14,370 bases of DNA from an uncultured Eubacteriales bacterium (GTDB taxonomy: Bacteria; Bacillota; Clostridia; Christensenellales; Aristaeellaceae), in contig USDD01000072.1 of the NCBI GenBank assembly GCA_900553265.1, positions 1-14,370 on the forward strand. Direction: 5' to 3'. Below the pieces are notes generated by a model. It did not search any database. It was not told where the DNA came from and saw nothing but the letters and a program-made list of their open reading frames with translations. Shown here piece after piece: positions 1 through 6,797 of this stretch. Within the stretch, counting starts at the first letter, position 1. Every line of letters begins with the position of its first letter. A program made the position numbers and the translations under genes.

Positions 1-108
1 CATGGAAACCGCCCCTTCCGGGGAGCGCACCACGCGGATGAGCTCCCGCTTGGGCTTCATCTCGCGGCAGCCCACGCACATGCGCATGGGAATCTTCTTG
101 GGCTTCAT
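1..108 (-). CDS. rnpM: RnpM/YlxR family RNA-binding protein (5' part, runs off the window)
   Basis: Only the first 36 codons are inside the window; the gene continues past base 1. The visible peptide begins MKPKKIPMRMCVGCREMKPK and goes on to ELIRVVRSPEG, the hallmark N-terminus of the YlxR (DUF448) family: a CVGCR box followed by a K/R-rich strand leading to LIR. Family members are small nucleic-acid-binding proteins encoded after nusA; in Bacillus the protein (RnpM) is reported to bind and modulate RNase P RNA. A GGAGG lies at 121-125, 12 nt from the ATG, with AAGG directly next to the ATG, so the SD is not ideally placed. nusA ends about 300 bp upstream, an unusually wide gap for this pair, filled with degenerate repeats. 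The family call is firm; the function rests on the family. Confidence 0.88.
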   Translation of the reverse strand, partial: MKPKKIPMRMCVGCREMKPKRELIRVVRSPEGAVSM

Positions 109-212
109 CCTTGCTTCTATCCTCCGAAAATCCATTCAGTCAGCCGCTGTTCCACCTTATTGCCGTCAGTAAGCTGAAATCGTATCCCCCGGCTTTGTCG
201 AGTGCGGGGCGC

Positions 213-375
213 ATTTCAATACACGCCCCTATGCCGAGCAGATGCCGGTCTGCCAGCGCCGAAAGCAGGTCAAGAATTTCAATCCACGCCCCCGCTGCAA
301 GCAAACGCTGTTCTGCCAGCGCCGAAAGCAGGTCTTGGCGCTTATTTCAATCCACGTTCCCAGCGTCATGATCCC
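213..375 (-). repeat. Degenerate direct repeats with type I-C CRISPR-like ends
   Basis: Read on the minus strand, three copies of a block ending GCGTGGATTGAAAT (or close variants ACGTGGATTGAAAT and GCGTGTATTGAAAT) end at 344, 276 and 213, spaced 68 and 63 nt. That spacing matches a 32-nt repeat plus 31-36-nt spacer, and GTGGATTGAAAT is the usual 3' end of type I-C CRISPR repeats. However, the 5' halves of the putative repeats differ. The two right-hand units also share a perfect 23-bp block (249-271 and 312-334, starting GACCTGCTTTCGGCGCTGGC on the minus strand), so they align as ungapped 59-nt units with a variable middle. This is not a healthy array: it could be a decayed array fragment with a duplicated spacer, or an unrelated repeat. 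No cas gene or leader is present. The repeats are certain; the CRISPR origin is a guess. Confidence 0.6.
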
Positions 376-412
376 CTAGAGCATATAAGTCGAAAAAATT
401 TTTCAGCCAGCC

Positions 413-1594
413 TTACAGGGTGTCGTCCTCGTCCATCGCGGGTACTTCCGTTTCCGCGAAGGCGGGATACATCGCAGGAGCCTCCATCGGCGCGGGAACC
501 TCCGGCGCGTTGCCGTTTTCGTCCACCATGTCGGTCATTTCCGCCGCCTGACTCTGGCTCTTGATGTCGATCTTCCAGCCGGTCAGCTTGGCGGCGAGGC
601 GGGCATTCTGGCCTTCCTTGCCGATGGCGAGCGACAGCTGGTTATCCGGCACGATGACGCGCGCGGACTTCTCCGTGTCGGAGACGTAAACGCCGATGAC
701 TCGGGCGGGATTGAGCGCGTTGGCGATGAACTCCGCCGGGTCGTTCGACCATTTGATGATGTCGATCTTCTCGGTCTTCAGCTCGTTGACCACGTTCTCC
801 ACGCGCATGCCGCGCGGGCCCACGCAGGAGCCCACCGCGTCGATGAGCGGATCGGTGGACACCACGGCCATCTTCGTGCGGAATCCGGCCTCTCGGGCGA
901 TGGTCTTGATCTGAACCACGCCGGAGACGATCTCGGGCACCTCCAGCTCGAACAGGCGCTTGACCAGACCCGGATGGGTTCTGGAGACGAAGATCTGCGG
1001 ACCACGGCCCGAGCGGGAGACCTCCAGCACGTAGACCTTGATGCGGTCGTCGGGCTTGAGCTCTTCGGTGGGCATCTGCTGGTTGGGCTCCAGCACGCCC
1101 TCGATGTGGCCGATCTCCACGAAAACGCGCTTGTCCTCCACGCGCTGCACGATGGCGGTGAGAATTTCGTTTTCCTTCTGGCTGTACTCCTCGTAAATCA
1201 CGCCGCGCTCGGCCTCGCGCAGATGCTGCACGACCACCTGCTTGGCGGTCTGCGCCGCGATGCGGCCGAAGTTCTTGGGCGTGACGGCCACCTCCACCAG
1301 ATCGCCCAGCTCGTACTGCGGGCGAATGGCGCGCGCCTCCTCCAGCGTCATTTCGCACAGAGGATCGCTGACCTCCTCCACGACGGTCTTGCGGGAAAAG
1401 ACCTCCACCTGCCCCTTCTGGGGATCGATGGTCGCGCGGACGTTGGACGTCTTGCCGAAGCTCTTCTTATACGCGGAGATCAGCGCAGACTCGATGGCCG
1501 TGTAGAGCACGTCCTTGTTGATGCGCCGCTCCTTGCTCAGCAGATCCAGCGCGCCGAAAAACTCAGCGGAGTCAATGCCGCCATTATTTGCCAT
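413..1594 (-). CDS. nusA: Transcription termination/antitermination factor NusA
   Basis: A 393-aa NusA, which binds RNA polymerase and nascent RNA and modulates pausing, termination and antitermination. The order is classical: N-terminal polymerase-binding domain (about 1-130, with ALISAYKKSFG near 37-47), S1 domain (about 142-205, VFVEIGHIEGVL), then KH1 and KH2 (CVGPRGMRVENVVNEL at 257-272; SLAIGKEGQNARLAAKLTGW at 321-340). It ends in a short acidic, proline-rich tail. The Gram-positive length is normal and the long E. coli-type repeats are absent. I start at ATG 1592-1594 (MANNGG) because GGAGGAA at 1601-1607 sits 6 nt upstream; an ATG 15 bp further upstream would put that SD inside the gene. 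rimP lies 36 nt upstream and is probably cotranscribed. Confidence 0.97.
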   Translation of the reverse strand: MANNGGIDSAEFFGALDLLSKERRINKDVLYTAIESALISAYKKSFGKTSNVRATIDPQKGQVEVFSRKTVVEEVSDPLCEMTLEEARAIRPQYELGDLVEVAVTPKNFGRIAAQTAKQVVVQHLREAERGVIYEEYSQKENEILTAIVQRVEDKRVFVEIGHIEGVLEPNQQMPTEELKPDDRIKVYVLEVSRSGRGPQIFVSRTHPGLVKRLFELEVPEIVSGVVQIKTIAREAGFRTKMAVVSTDPLIDAVGSCVGPRGMRVENVVNELKTEKIDIIKWSNDPAEFIANALNPARVIGVYVSDTEKSARVIVPDNQLSLAIGKEGQNARLAAKLTGWKIDIKSQSQAAEMTDMVDENGNAPEVPAPMEAPAMYPAFAETEVPAMDEDDTL

Positions 1595-1630
1595 GGACAA
1601 TTCCTCCAATTCTCTTCGAATCTCCGCGCG

Positions 1631-2122
1631 TCACGCCTGAGGCGCGTCGTCCTGAAGATCCGACTCGTCAAACTCAATCAGCAGGCGAACAATCGCCACA
1701 TCTTTTCTGTCAAAGCTCATCGTCTCGGTTTCACCGGTCTGAAGGACGATTTTGCCGTCCACCAGTCCCACGAGATCGCCGGTGAAGCGCTTCGCGCCGT
1801 TCACGGGACGATAGGTCTTGAGCTCCACCGCCTCGCCCCTGGCGCGCTCGAAATCGCGCTCAGTCTTCAGCGGGCGGTCTGCTCCCGGAGAGGAAACCTC
1901 CATGTAATCGTACTCCACCGCCTCAACCAGCGGCAGAATTCTGCGATGAAAGCTCTCCAGCTCGTCCAGCGCGATCCCGTCGGGTCTGTCGATATAAAAG
2001 CGCAGAAAATGGCCGGTCGGTTCCTTGACCAGCTCCACGTCGACCAGCTCCAGCTGCATTTCATCGGCGATTTTCTGTGCAATTCGCGCTGCTTCCTTGA
2101 CCGGCATCGACTGCCTCGGCAA
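1631..2122 (-). CDS. rimP: Ribosome maturation factor RimP
   Basis: RimP assists maturation of the 30S ribosomal subunit. The protein shows the family pattern: helical N-terminus, LELVDVELVKEPTGHFLRFY, IDRPDGIALDELESFHRRI, then VSSPGADRPLKTERDF, the strongly conserved SPG-(A/L)-DRPL signature. The C-terminal SH3-like barrel follows, with a final negatively charged tail. The start is ambiguous. A TTG at 2120-2122 lies 5 nt from a strong GGAGGGG (2128-2134), giving 163 aa. An ATG at 2105-2107 (MPVKEAARIAQ), 20 nt from that SD, gives 158 aa. I prefer the TTG on spacing, though the ATG peptide looks like the usual family start. It heads the rimP-nusA-rnpM operon. Confidence 0.95.
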   Translation of the reverse strand: MPRQSMPVKEAARIAQKIADEMQLELVDVELVKEPTGHFLRFYIDRPDGIALDELESFHRRILPLVEAVEYDYMEVSSPGADRPLKTERDFERARGEAVELKTYRPVNGAKRFTGDLVGLVDGKIVLQTGETETMSFDRKDVAIVRLLIEFDESDLQDDAPQA

Positions 2123-2341
2123 GCAAACCCCTCCAAATCCGTTCGTCCGTGTAAAAACACACCGCCGTTGGCCGGCGGTTGTCTGAATCTCCGTTTGTCT
2201 CCGCAGACACCGTGTCCGCGAAATTCCAACCGTCTGCACGACTTCCAAACGCCGTGCAATCATAAAACCGTAGTCATTATGCCATAATTGTCAGCGAACC
2301 GCCTTCGGCGTTCCGCTGACCCGGCCAAGCCTTCGGCTTTC
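2123..2341 (-). promoter_or_regulatory. Long structured 5' leader of the rimP-nusA operon
   Basis: From the predicted transcription start (about 2341) to the rimP start there are about 220 nt without a gene. On the minus strand the leader contains, in order, a short hairpin at 2327-2339 (AAGCC/GGCTT), a 14-bp stem with two mismatches at 2290-2320 (loop GAA), an 8-bp stem at 2202-2220, and a GC-rich stem with a T run at 2151-2179. The TGTCTG arm of the third hairpin can alternatively pair with CAGACA (2180-2185), just ahead of the last stem, so mutually exclusive folds are possible. Such leaders often serve autogenous or attenuation control, and nusA operons are known to be autoregulated in E. 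coli. Regulation here is inference. Confidence 0.5.
2151..2179 (-). terminator. Attenuator-like hairpin in the rimP leader
   Basis: On the minus strand ACCGCCG and CGGCGGT form a perfect 7-bp GC-rich stem (2161-2179, five-base loop GCCAA) followed by GTGTTTTT. It lies about 30 nt before the rimP start and downstream of the operon promoter, so it would act as an internal attenuator rather than an end-of-operon terminator. The T tract is short and begins 3 nt after the stem, so efficiency is uncertain. Confidence 0.45.
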
Positions 2342-2347
2342 CTGATC

Positions 2348-2376
2348 ATTATACCACGATTTTCCCGCAATTACAA
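2348..2376 (-). promoter_or_regulatory. Housekeeping sigma promoter of the rimP-nusA-rnpM operon
   Basis: On the minus strand TTGTAA (2371-2376) and TATAAT (2348-2353) are separated by exactly 17 bp. The -10 is perfect and the -35 matches at 4 of 6 positions. It sits between the end of murA and the rimP leader and points into rimP. Confidence 0.8.
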
Positions 2377-2456
2377 CCAGATTTTGACCTGAAAACCCCT
2401 GCCGACACGACATTTTGTGTTATATTCTTGGTCGGCGACCCTGAAAATGCTGGAAA

Positions 2457-3728
2457 TCAATATTCCCCGTCCGGAATTTTCAGGTGCTCGATTTCCGCGC
2501 CCAGCGCGCGCAGCTTGTCGTCGAAATGTTCGTAGCCTCGCAGAATATAGCTCACGCCGCCGATTTCGGACACGCCCTCTGCCATCAGCGCCGCGATGAC
2601 CATCGCCGCGCCGGCGCGCAGGTCGGTGGCGTTGATGCGCGCGCCCACGAGATTCTCCACGCCGCTGATGATGGCGGTGGTCTCGATCACGCGCACGCTC
2701 GCGCCCATCTTGCGCAGCTCGTCCAGAAAGCGAAAGCGCGACTCGAACAGCGTCTCGGTAACGATGCTGGTGCCGTTGGCCACGGTCAGAAGCGCCGAAA
2801 GAGGCTGCTGAAGATCCGTGGGAAAGCCCGGATAGCCCTGGGTTTTGACGTTGACCGCCCGGAAGGAGCCGTTGGAGCGCACGCGGATGCGGTCGTCCTC
2901 GGTGGTGACGTTCACGCCCATCTCCAAGAGCTTTGCCGAGAGCGCCTCCATATGGGTGGGAATTGCGCCCGTGATGGTCACGTCGCCGGCGGTAGCCGCC
3001 GCGGCGATCATCAGCGTGCCCGTCTCGATCTGATCCGGAATGACTGTGTAATTCGTGCCGTGCAGATGCCGCCCGCCGCGGATGCGGATCACGTCCGTGC
3101 CCGCGCCCTTGACCGACGCGCCCATGCTGGACAGGAAATTGGCCAGATCCACGATGTGCGGCTCCTTGGCAGCGTTGTGGATGCAGGTCATGCCGCTGGC
3201 GGAGACGGCGGTAAGCATGCTGTTGACCGTCGCGCCCACGCTGGGCATGTCCAGAAAGATATCCGAGCCGATCAGCTCGTCCGCATCGGCGACGATCACG
3301 CCGCCCAGCGTGCGGATGTTCGCGCCCAGCGTGCTCATGCCCTTGACCGTCTGGTCGATGGGCCGCGCGCCGATGTCGCACCCGCCCGGCAGCGGAACCT
3401 CCGCGCGCTTGAACACGCCCAGCAGCACTGGCGCGAGATAATAGGACGCGCGCATGCGGGACGCGAGCTCGTAGGGCGGATTGTATTTATCCACCGTCCG
3501 CGGGTCGATCCAGACCGTGTTGTTTTCGAATTCCACCCGCGCGCCCAGCCACCGAATCATGTCCAGCACCACGTGCACGTCGTTGATGTCCGGAATGTTC
3601 TCGATGGTCGACGGGGAATCCGCCAGCAGCGCGGCGGGAATGATGGCCAGCGTGGCGTTTTTGCCGCCGCTGACCGCAACCTCGCCCTCCAGGCGGACGC
3701 CGCCGTGAATTCTTAACTTTTCCTTCAT
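2457..3728 (-). CDS. murA: UDP-N-acetylglucosamine 1-carboxyvinyltransferase (MurA)
   Basis: MurA transfers enolpyruvate from phosphoenolpyruvate to UDP-GlcNAc, the first committed step of peptidoglycan synthesis, in the cytoplasm. The 423-aa length is normal. Visible signatures are the N-terminal GGKNATLAIIPAALL with the catalytic Lys23-Asn24 pair, PLPGGCDIGARPID with Cys117 (PEP-binding and fosfomycin-target position) and Arg122, and GYPGFPTDLQQP with Asp305 (general base position). RAGAAMVIAALMAEG occurs near the C-terminus. Having Cys rather than Asp at 117 predicts the usual fosfomycin-susceptible active site. The start has GGAGA 5 nt upstream. The FmdB-type gene ends 44 nt upstream in the same direction and probably shares its promoter. 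Low-GC Firmicutes often have two MurA copies, and which one this is cannot be told here. Confidence 0.97.
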   Translation of the reverse strand: MKEKLRIHGGVRLEGEVAVSGGKNATLAIIPAALLADSPSTIENIPDINDVHVVLDMIRWLGARVEFENNTVWIDPRTVDKYNPPYELASRMRASYYLAPVLLGVFKRAEVPLPGGCDIGARPIDQTVKGMSTLGANIRTLGGVIVADADELIGSDIFLDMPSVGATVNSMLTAVSASGMTCIHNAAKEPHIVDLANFLSSMGASVKGAGTDVIRIRGGRHLHGTNYTVIPDQIETGTLMIAAAATAGDVTITGAIPTHMEALSAKLLEMGVNVTTEDDRIRVRSNGSFRAVNVKTQGYPGFPTDLQQPLSALLTVANGTSIVTETLFESRFRFLDELRKMGASVRVIETTAIISGVENLVGARINATDLRAGAAMVIAALMAEGVSEIGGVSYILRGYEHFDDKLRALGAEIEHLKIPDGEY

Positions 3729-3772
3729 ATTTATCTCCGGCGCGGGCGCCGGCCCCTTTCATCCACTCAGGC

Positions 3773-3982
3773 TTATCGTTCGCCGCGGCATCCGGCGCAT
3801 CCGGCGCAGTTGCCGCTGCATCCGCCGCCGCCCTTCACCGCGCCGAAGGCGCAGCGTCCCTGATAGACCCGTTCCACCTTTGCGCCGCACTTTTCACACA
3901 CCGCGTCGTCGCGATGGGCGATGGAGCGCAGCAATTCGAAGCGATGCCCGCACTGGGTGCACCGATATTCATACAAGGGCAT
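3773..3982 (-). CDS. FmdB-type zinc-ribbon protein with Cys/Gly-rich tail
   Basis: A 69-aa protein with the FmdB/CxxC_CxxC_SSSS N-terminal ribbon: MPLYEYRCTQCGHRFELL, then AVCEKCG, giving Cys8, Cys11, Cys29 and Cys32 as probable zinc ligands. Family members are small putative regulatory or nucleic-acid-associated proteins of uncertain role. The C-terminus adds a glycine/cysteine-rich tail (GGGGCSGNCAGCAGCRGER) with four closely spaced cysteines, a tail style seen in several family members that may bind another metal. The start is supported by GGAGGG 8 nt upstream. It is the first gene of a unit with murA 44 nt downstream. Confidence 0.85.
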   Translation of the reverse strand: MPLYEYRCTQCGHRFELLRSIAHRDDAVCEKCGAKVERVYQGRCAFGAVKGGGGCSGNCAGCAGCRGER

Positions 3983-4031
3983 TTTCTTTTCCCTCCATGC
4001 GGACGGAGCTGTCGCTATGCCCGCTCAGTTT

Positions 4032-4060
4032 ATTATACATGATTCTCCCCGCCGGTGCAA
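4032..4060 (-). promoter_or_regulatory. Promoter for the fmdB-like gene and murA
   Basis: On the minus strand TTGCAC (4055-4060), a 17-bp spacer and a perfect TATAAT (4032-4037), about 50 bp before the zinc-ribbon start codon. The -35 is only partly consensus. It lies back to back with the plus-strand promoter at 4133-4161. Confidence 0.7.
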
Positions 4061-4132
4061 GTCCATTTTCGAAGAAGTGGCCGTTTTTCCCGAGCTTTTA
4101 CGCGTTTTGCCGCCATTTGTCCCATTCGCACG

Positions 4133-4161
4133 TTGCCAAAATCCGGTGAATATGCTAAAAT
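4133..4161 (+). promoter_or_regulatory. Promoter of the alpha/beta hydrolase gene, with extended -10
   Basis: TTGCCA (4133-4138), 17-bp spacer, TAAAAT (4156-4161), with TGC directly before the -10 forming an extended -10 element. The first ATG of the long reading frame overlaps the -10 and so cannot be the start, which supports the GTG at 4196. Confidence 0.75.
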
Positions 4162-4195
4162 GGTCTCATTGTGTCGAAAGGGAGAGGGTGCGCGC

Positions 4196-5011
4196 GTGGC
4201 CGAGGAAAGCCGATTTCTGACCTTCATGGGCATGCGCGTCCATTTCTCCGTCTCCCGCCCCGAGGGCGAGCCGAAATCGCGGATGCTGCTGCTGTGCTCG
4301 CCGCTGATTACCACCTTTCACTGGCGCAAGCTGCTGCCAGAGCTGGAGCAGCTGGGGTGTCTGACCGTGATGGTCGATCTGCCGGGCTTCGGCCTGAGCG
4401 ACTGCTCGGCGGAAATTCCGCAGGATCCGCTGACCCGCGCCAACATCCTCTGGGGCATTCTGGACGACGTGGATCGCTCGGCCCAGTCGCCCATGTCGCT
4501 GTGGCATCTGGCCGGACACGGCAGCGCCTGCGCCACCATTCTGCACATGGCGGCGCTGTGCCCGGACTCCACCCGCTCCATGATTCACATCTCCCCCCTC
4601 TTCCGGCCCTCCAAGGCCGACCCGGCGGAGCTTGCCCGGCGCTACGACGGAATCGTCCGCTCCGAGGCGCGCTTCCGGTCGTTCATCGAGCACTACTGCG
4701 GCTATCAGCTGGACGATTACATTCTCGACCGCATGCGCCGTCCGCTGCTGCGCCCCGGCGCGCGGGAGAGCTTTGCGCGCATGCTGCGGCGGTCGATGGC
4801 TCCGCCGGAGGAGACGCCTTCCTTCTGTCCCACGCTGGCGCTCTGGGGCGGGCGCGATCAGTGGATGGATTCCGCCGCGCAGGCGCGCCTCCATCGCCTG
4901 CTGCCCGAGGCCGAGAGCCACATTCTGAAATCCGCCGGTCATTTCCCCATGGAGACCCACAGCCGCGCGCTGCGCGATTACCTGCGCGGCTGGCTGAAAT
5001 TCAACGATTGA
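4196..5011 (+). CDS. Alpha/beta hydrolase fold protein with altered nucleophile elbow
   Basis: A 271-aa alpha/beta-hydrolase-fold protein of the haloalkane dehalogenase/epoxide hydrolase/MhpC type. Visible signatures are the oxyanion-side strand LLLCSPLITTFHWRKLLPEL, the DLPGFGLSD loop (61-69), the acid-position motif ALWGGRDQW (Asp221) and the histidine loop SAGHFPMETH (His249). The nucleophile elbow, normally GHSxGG or GHDxGG, reads LAGHGSACAT (105-114): the nucleophile position is Gly109, with a serine one residue later. It may therefore be inactive, use a shifted Ser110, or act as a binding protein. The GTG start follows GGGAGAGG by about 8 nt and fits the promoter. No signal peptide is seen. 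It is a single-gene unit closed by a terminator; the substrate cannot be predicted. Confidence 0.82.
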   Translation: MAEESRFLTFMGMRVHFSVSRPEGEPKSRMLLLCSPLITTFHWRKLLPELEQLGCLTVMVDLPGFGLSDCSAEIPQDPLTRANILWGILDDVDRSAQSPMSLWHLAGHGSACATILHMAALCPDSTRSMIHISPLFRPSKADPAELARRYDGIVRSEARFRSFIEHYCGYQLDDYILDRMRRPLLRPGARESFARMLRRSMAPPEETPSFCPTLALWGGRDQWMDSAAQARLHRLLPEAESHILKSAGHFPMETHSRALRDYLRGWLKFND

Positions 5012-5016
5012 TTCGC

Positions 5017-5047
5017 AAAGGGCGGAACGTTGTTCCCCCTTTTTTAT
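5017..5047 (+). terminator. Intrinsic terminator of the hydrolase gene
   Basis: AAAGGGCGGAAC pairs with GTTCCCCCTTTT around a short GTT loop (one C-C mismatch and one G-T wobble) and runs directly into a T-rich tract at 5041-5047. It begins 5 nt after the hydrolase stop codon. Confidence 0.85.
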
Positions 5048-5076
5048 TATACGGCGCGCGATTCATAATATATCCG

Positions 5077-5105
5077 TTGACACGGCGCGAAAACGAACGT
5101 ACAAT
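5077..5105 (+). promoter_or_regulatory. Promoter of the trmH-like/ywlG unit
   Basis: A perfect TTGACA (5077-5082), 17-bp spacer and TACAAT (5100-5105), located between the hydrolase terminator and the methyltransferase start codon, leaving a leader of only about 27 nt. Confidence 0.88.
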
Positions 5106-5138
5106 AAGAACAGATCATTTTCCCACGGAGGAATGGAC

Positions 5139-5876
5139 ATGCCGAAGCTGGAGCCTTATTCCAAAAAACTGACCTACAGCTATGCGCTGGGCGCGTTTCC
5201 GTCGCTGGCGCTGCTGGAATCCCGGCCCGACCGCGCGGTGCGGCTGCTGCTGCATCCAGACGGGCTGGAAAACGACGGCGTGCGCAAGCTCCGGGCGCGC
5301 TGCGCCGAGCTGGGCGTGCGCGAGGAGATGGCCGACCGCGTGCTGCGGCGGGAATCCAAAAAGGACAACTGCTTCGTTGGCCTGGTGTTTGAAAAGTACG
5401 AATCCGACCTTGATCCCGCTCAGAGCCACGCGGTGCTGTGTCAGATTTCCGACGCAGGCAACGTGGGCACGGCGCTTCGATCGCTGCTGGGCTTCGGCGT
5501 TCACGACGTGGCGCTCATCCGCCCCTGCGTGGACGTGTTCGACCCCCACGTGCTGCGCGCTTCCATGGGCGCGTTCTACAAGCTGCGCGTGCACACCTTC
5601 GACGCCTTCGAGGACTACCGCGCGCTGTACCCCGACCGGCCCCTCTACCCGTTCATGCTGGACGGCGCGAAGAGCCTCAACGAGGTTGCCGCCGCCGCCG
5701 AGCCGCCCTTTTCGCTGGTGTTCGGCAACGAGGCCTCGGGTCTGCCCGCGCGCTTTGCCCAGCTGGGCCAGAGCGTGCTGATTCCCCAGAGCGACGAAAT
5801 CGATTCGCTCAACCTTGCCGTCGCCGTTTCCGTCGGCAGCTATGTCTTTATGCACGGAGGAAAAAACCATGACTGA
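5139..5876 (+). CDS. TrmH/SpoU-family RNA 2'-O-methyltransferase
   Basis: A 245-aa SPOUT-class methyltransferase, transferring a methyl group from S-adenosylmethionine to a ribose 2'-OH in rRNA or tRNA. The three SpoU motifs are in the C-terminal half: NVGTALR (Asn108, Arg114), LVFGNEASGL (193-202, Glu198) and IPQSDEIDSLNLAVAVSVG (215-233), which form the trefoil-knot cofactor site. The N-terminal 90 residues form a substrate-binding extension. The target nucleotide cannot be deduced. I start at the second ATG (5139) because GGAGG at 5127-5131 is 7 nt before it but only 1 nt before the ATG at 5133. It overlaps the next gene by 8 nt, suggesting translational coupling. Confidence 0.92.
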   Translation: MPKLEPYSKKLTYSYALGAFPSLALLESRPDRAVRLLLHPDGLENDGVRKLRARCAELGVREEMADRVLRRESKKDNCFVGLVFEKYESDLDPAQSHAVLCQISDAGNVGTALRSLLGFGVHDVALIRPCVDVFDPHVLRASMGAFYKLRVHTFDAFEDYRALYPDRPLYPFMLDGAKSLNEVAAAAEPPFSLVFGNEASGLPARFAQLGQSVLIPQSDEIDSLNLAVAVSVGSYVFMHGGKNHD

Positions 5877-6432
5877 ACTTCAGCAGAGAATCTTCGACGC
5901 GGCCACCGCCGCGCTGACCGAGCTGGTCGATCTCGACCGCCCGTTTTTCAATCCCGTCCGACTGCTGGTCGTCGGCGGCTCCAGCAGCGAGATGGCCGGA
6001 GGAACCATCGGCCATCAGTCCACCTACGAACTGGGCGAGGCGCTGGCAGAGGCCGCGCTGACGCTGGCCAAAGCCCGCGGCTTCGAATGCGCCTTCCAGT
6101 GCTGCGAGCATCTGAACCGCGCGCTGGTGGTGGAGCGCCGCACCGCGGAAAAGTACGGTCTGGAGATCGTCTGCGCCGTTCCCCGCCCCAAGGCCGGCGG
6201 CTCGCTGGCCACGGCCGCCTATCGGCGCATGGAGAACCCCGTGCTGGTGGAGCGCGTCGAAGCCGACGCGGGGCTGGACGTGGGTCTGACGCTCATCGGC
6301 ATGCACCTGCGCCGCGTGGCCGTGCCTGTGCGCCTCTCCACGCAGAAGATCGGCTGTGCGACCGTCACTGCCGCGCGCACCCGCCCCAAGCTCATCGGCG
6401 GCGAGCGCGCGAAATATACCGTCGAGGACTGA
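5869..6432 (+). CDS. ywlG: UPF0340 (TIGR01440, YwlG) family protein
   Basis: A 187-aa protein of the conserved but poorly characterised YwlG/UPF0340 (DUF436) family. Family-like features are RLLVVGGSSSEMAGGTIGHQS near the N-terminus, the ECAFQCCEHLNRALVVER segment, AVPRPKAGGSLATAAY in the middle and VGLTLIGMHLRRVAVPVR near the C-terminus. The family length is about 180-190 aa. In Bacillus relatives it lies near glycine/serine metabolism and cell-wall genes, but no function is established. The start has GGAGG at 5856-5860, 8 nt upstream, and overlaps the end of the methyltransferase gene. The last third of this gene plus its 3' flank is duplicated in tandem immediately downstream. Confidence 0.9.
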   Translation: MTELQQRIFDAATAALTELVDLDRPFFNPVRLLVVGGSSSEMAGGTIGHQSTYELGEALAEAALTLAKARGFECAFQCCEHLNRALVVERRTAEKYGLEIVCAVPRPKAGGSLATAAYRRMENPVLVERVEADAGLDVGLTLIGMHLRRVAVPVRLSTQKIGCATVTAARTRPKLIGGERAKYTVED

Positions 6433-6668
6433 GGAAAGCCTCACCCTCGCAGTATGCGCAGCGCGTCGAGACCGACGCGGGGCTGGACGTGGGTCTGACG
6501 CTCATCGGCATGCACCTGCGCCGCGTGGCCGTGCCTGTGCGCCTCTCCACGCAGAAGATCGGCTGTGCGACCGTCACTGCCGCGCGCACCCGCCCCAAGC
6601 TCATCGGCGGCGAGCGCGCAAAATATACCGTCGAGGACTGAGGGAAAGCTCACCTCGCCATATGCGCA
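6252..6668 (+). repeat. Tandem duplication (about 209 bp) of the ywlG 3' end
   Basis: Copy 1 (6252-6460) covers the last 60 codons of ywlG and 28 bp beyond its stop. Copy 2 (6461-6668) repeats it. The 181-bp coding part shows only three substitutions by eye (two adjacent bases near the start, changing Ala to Thr, and one synonymous change), whereas the short part after the stop has several substitutions and indels. The offset of 209 bp is not a multiple of three, so copy 2 sits in another frame and is not fused to ywlG. Confidence 0.92.
6463..6641 (+). pseudogene. ywlG C-terminal fragment (duplicated remnant)
   Basis: This is the coding part of the second duplication copy, encoding the ywlG tail from RVETDAGLDVGL to KYTVED and ending in its own TGA at 6639-6641. 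It has no start codon or SD of its own at its 5' end. It is therefore a remnant produced by duplication rather than a gene, although the reading frame is still intact. Confidence 0.75.
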
Positions 6669-6797
6669 GCATCGGAAGTTTATTCCAAGCCGCACGCTAT
6701 GCGGACGGAACGCATCTGTGAGCGCTTTCCCCAGTAAGTCCCGACCGCCGCGCAACGGAATTTTCTCACATCATTTTCGCAGAAGGGAGTCGTCGCC

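Noticed and set aside
213..375. Functional CRISPR array
   Set aside because: Repeat 5' halves are not conserved, two spacers share 23 identical bases, and no cas gene or leader is present.
974..2287. 437-aa plus-strand reading frame over nusA/rimP
   Set aside because: Antisense shadow of rimP and nusA; no SD, and low-complexity His/Arg/Leu-rich product typical of GC3-rich antisense frames.
2484..3716. 410-aa plus-strand reading frame over murA
   Set aside because: Exactly antisense to murA, His/Arg/Ala-rich, no recognisable domain.
5133..5135. Upstream ATG for the methyltransferase
   Set aside because: Only 1 nt from the GGAGG; the ATG at 5139 is properly spaced.
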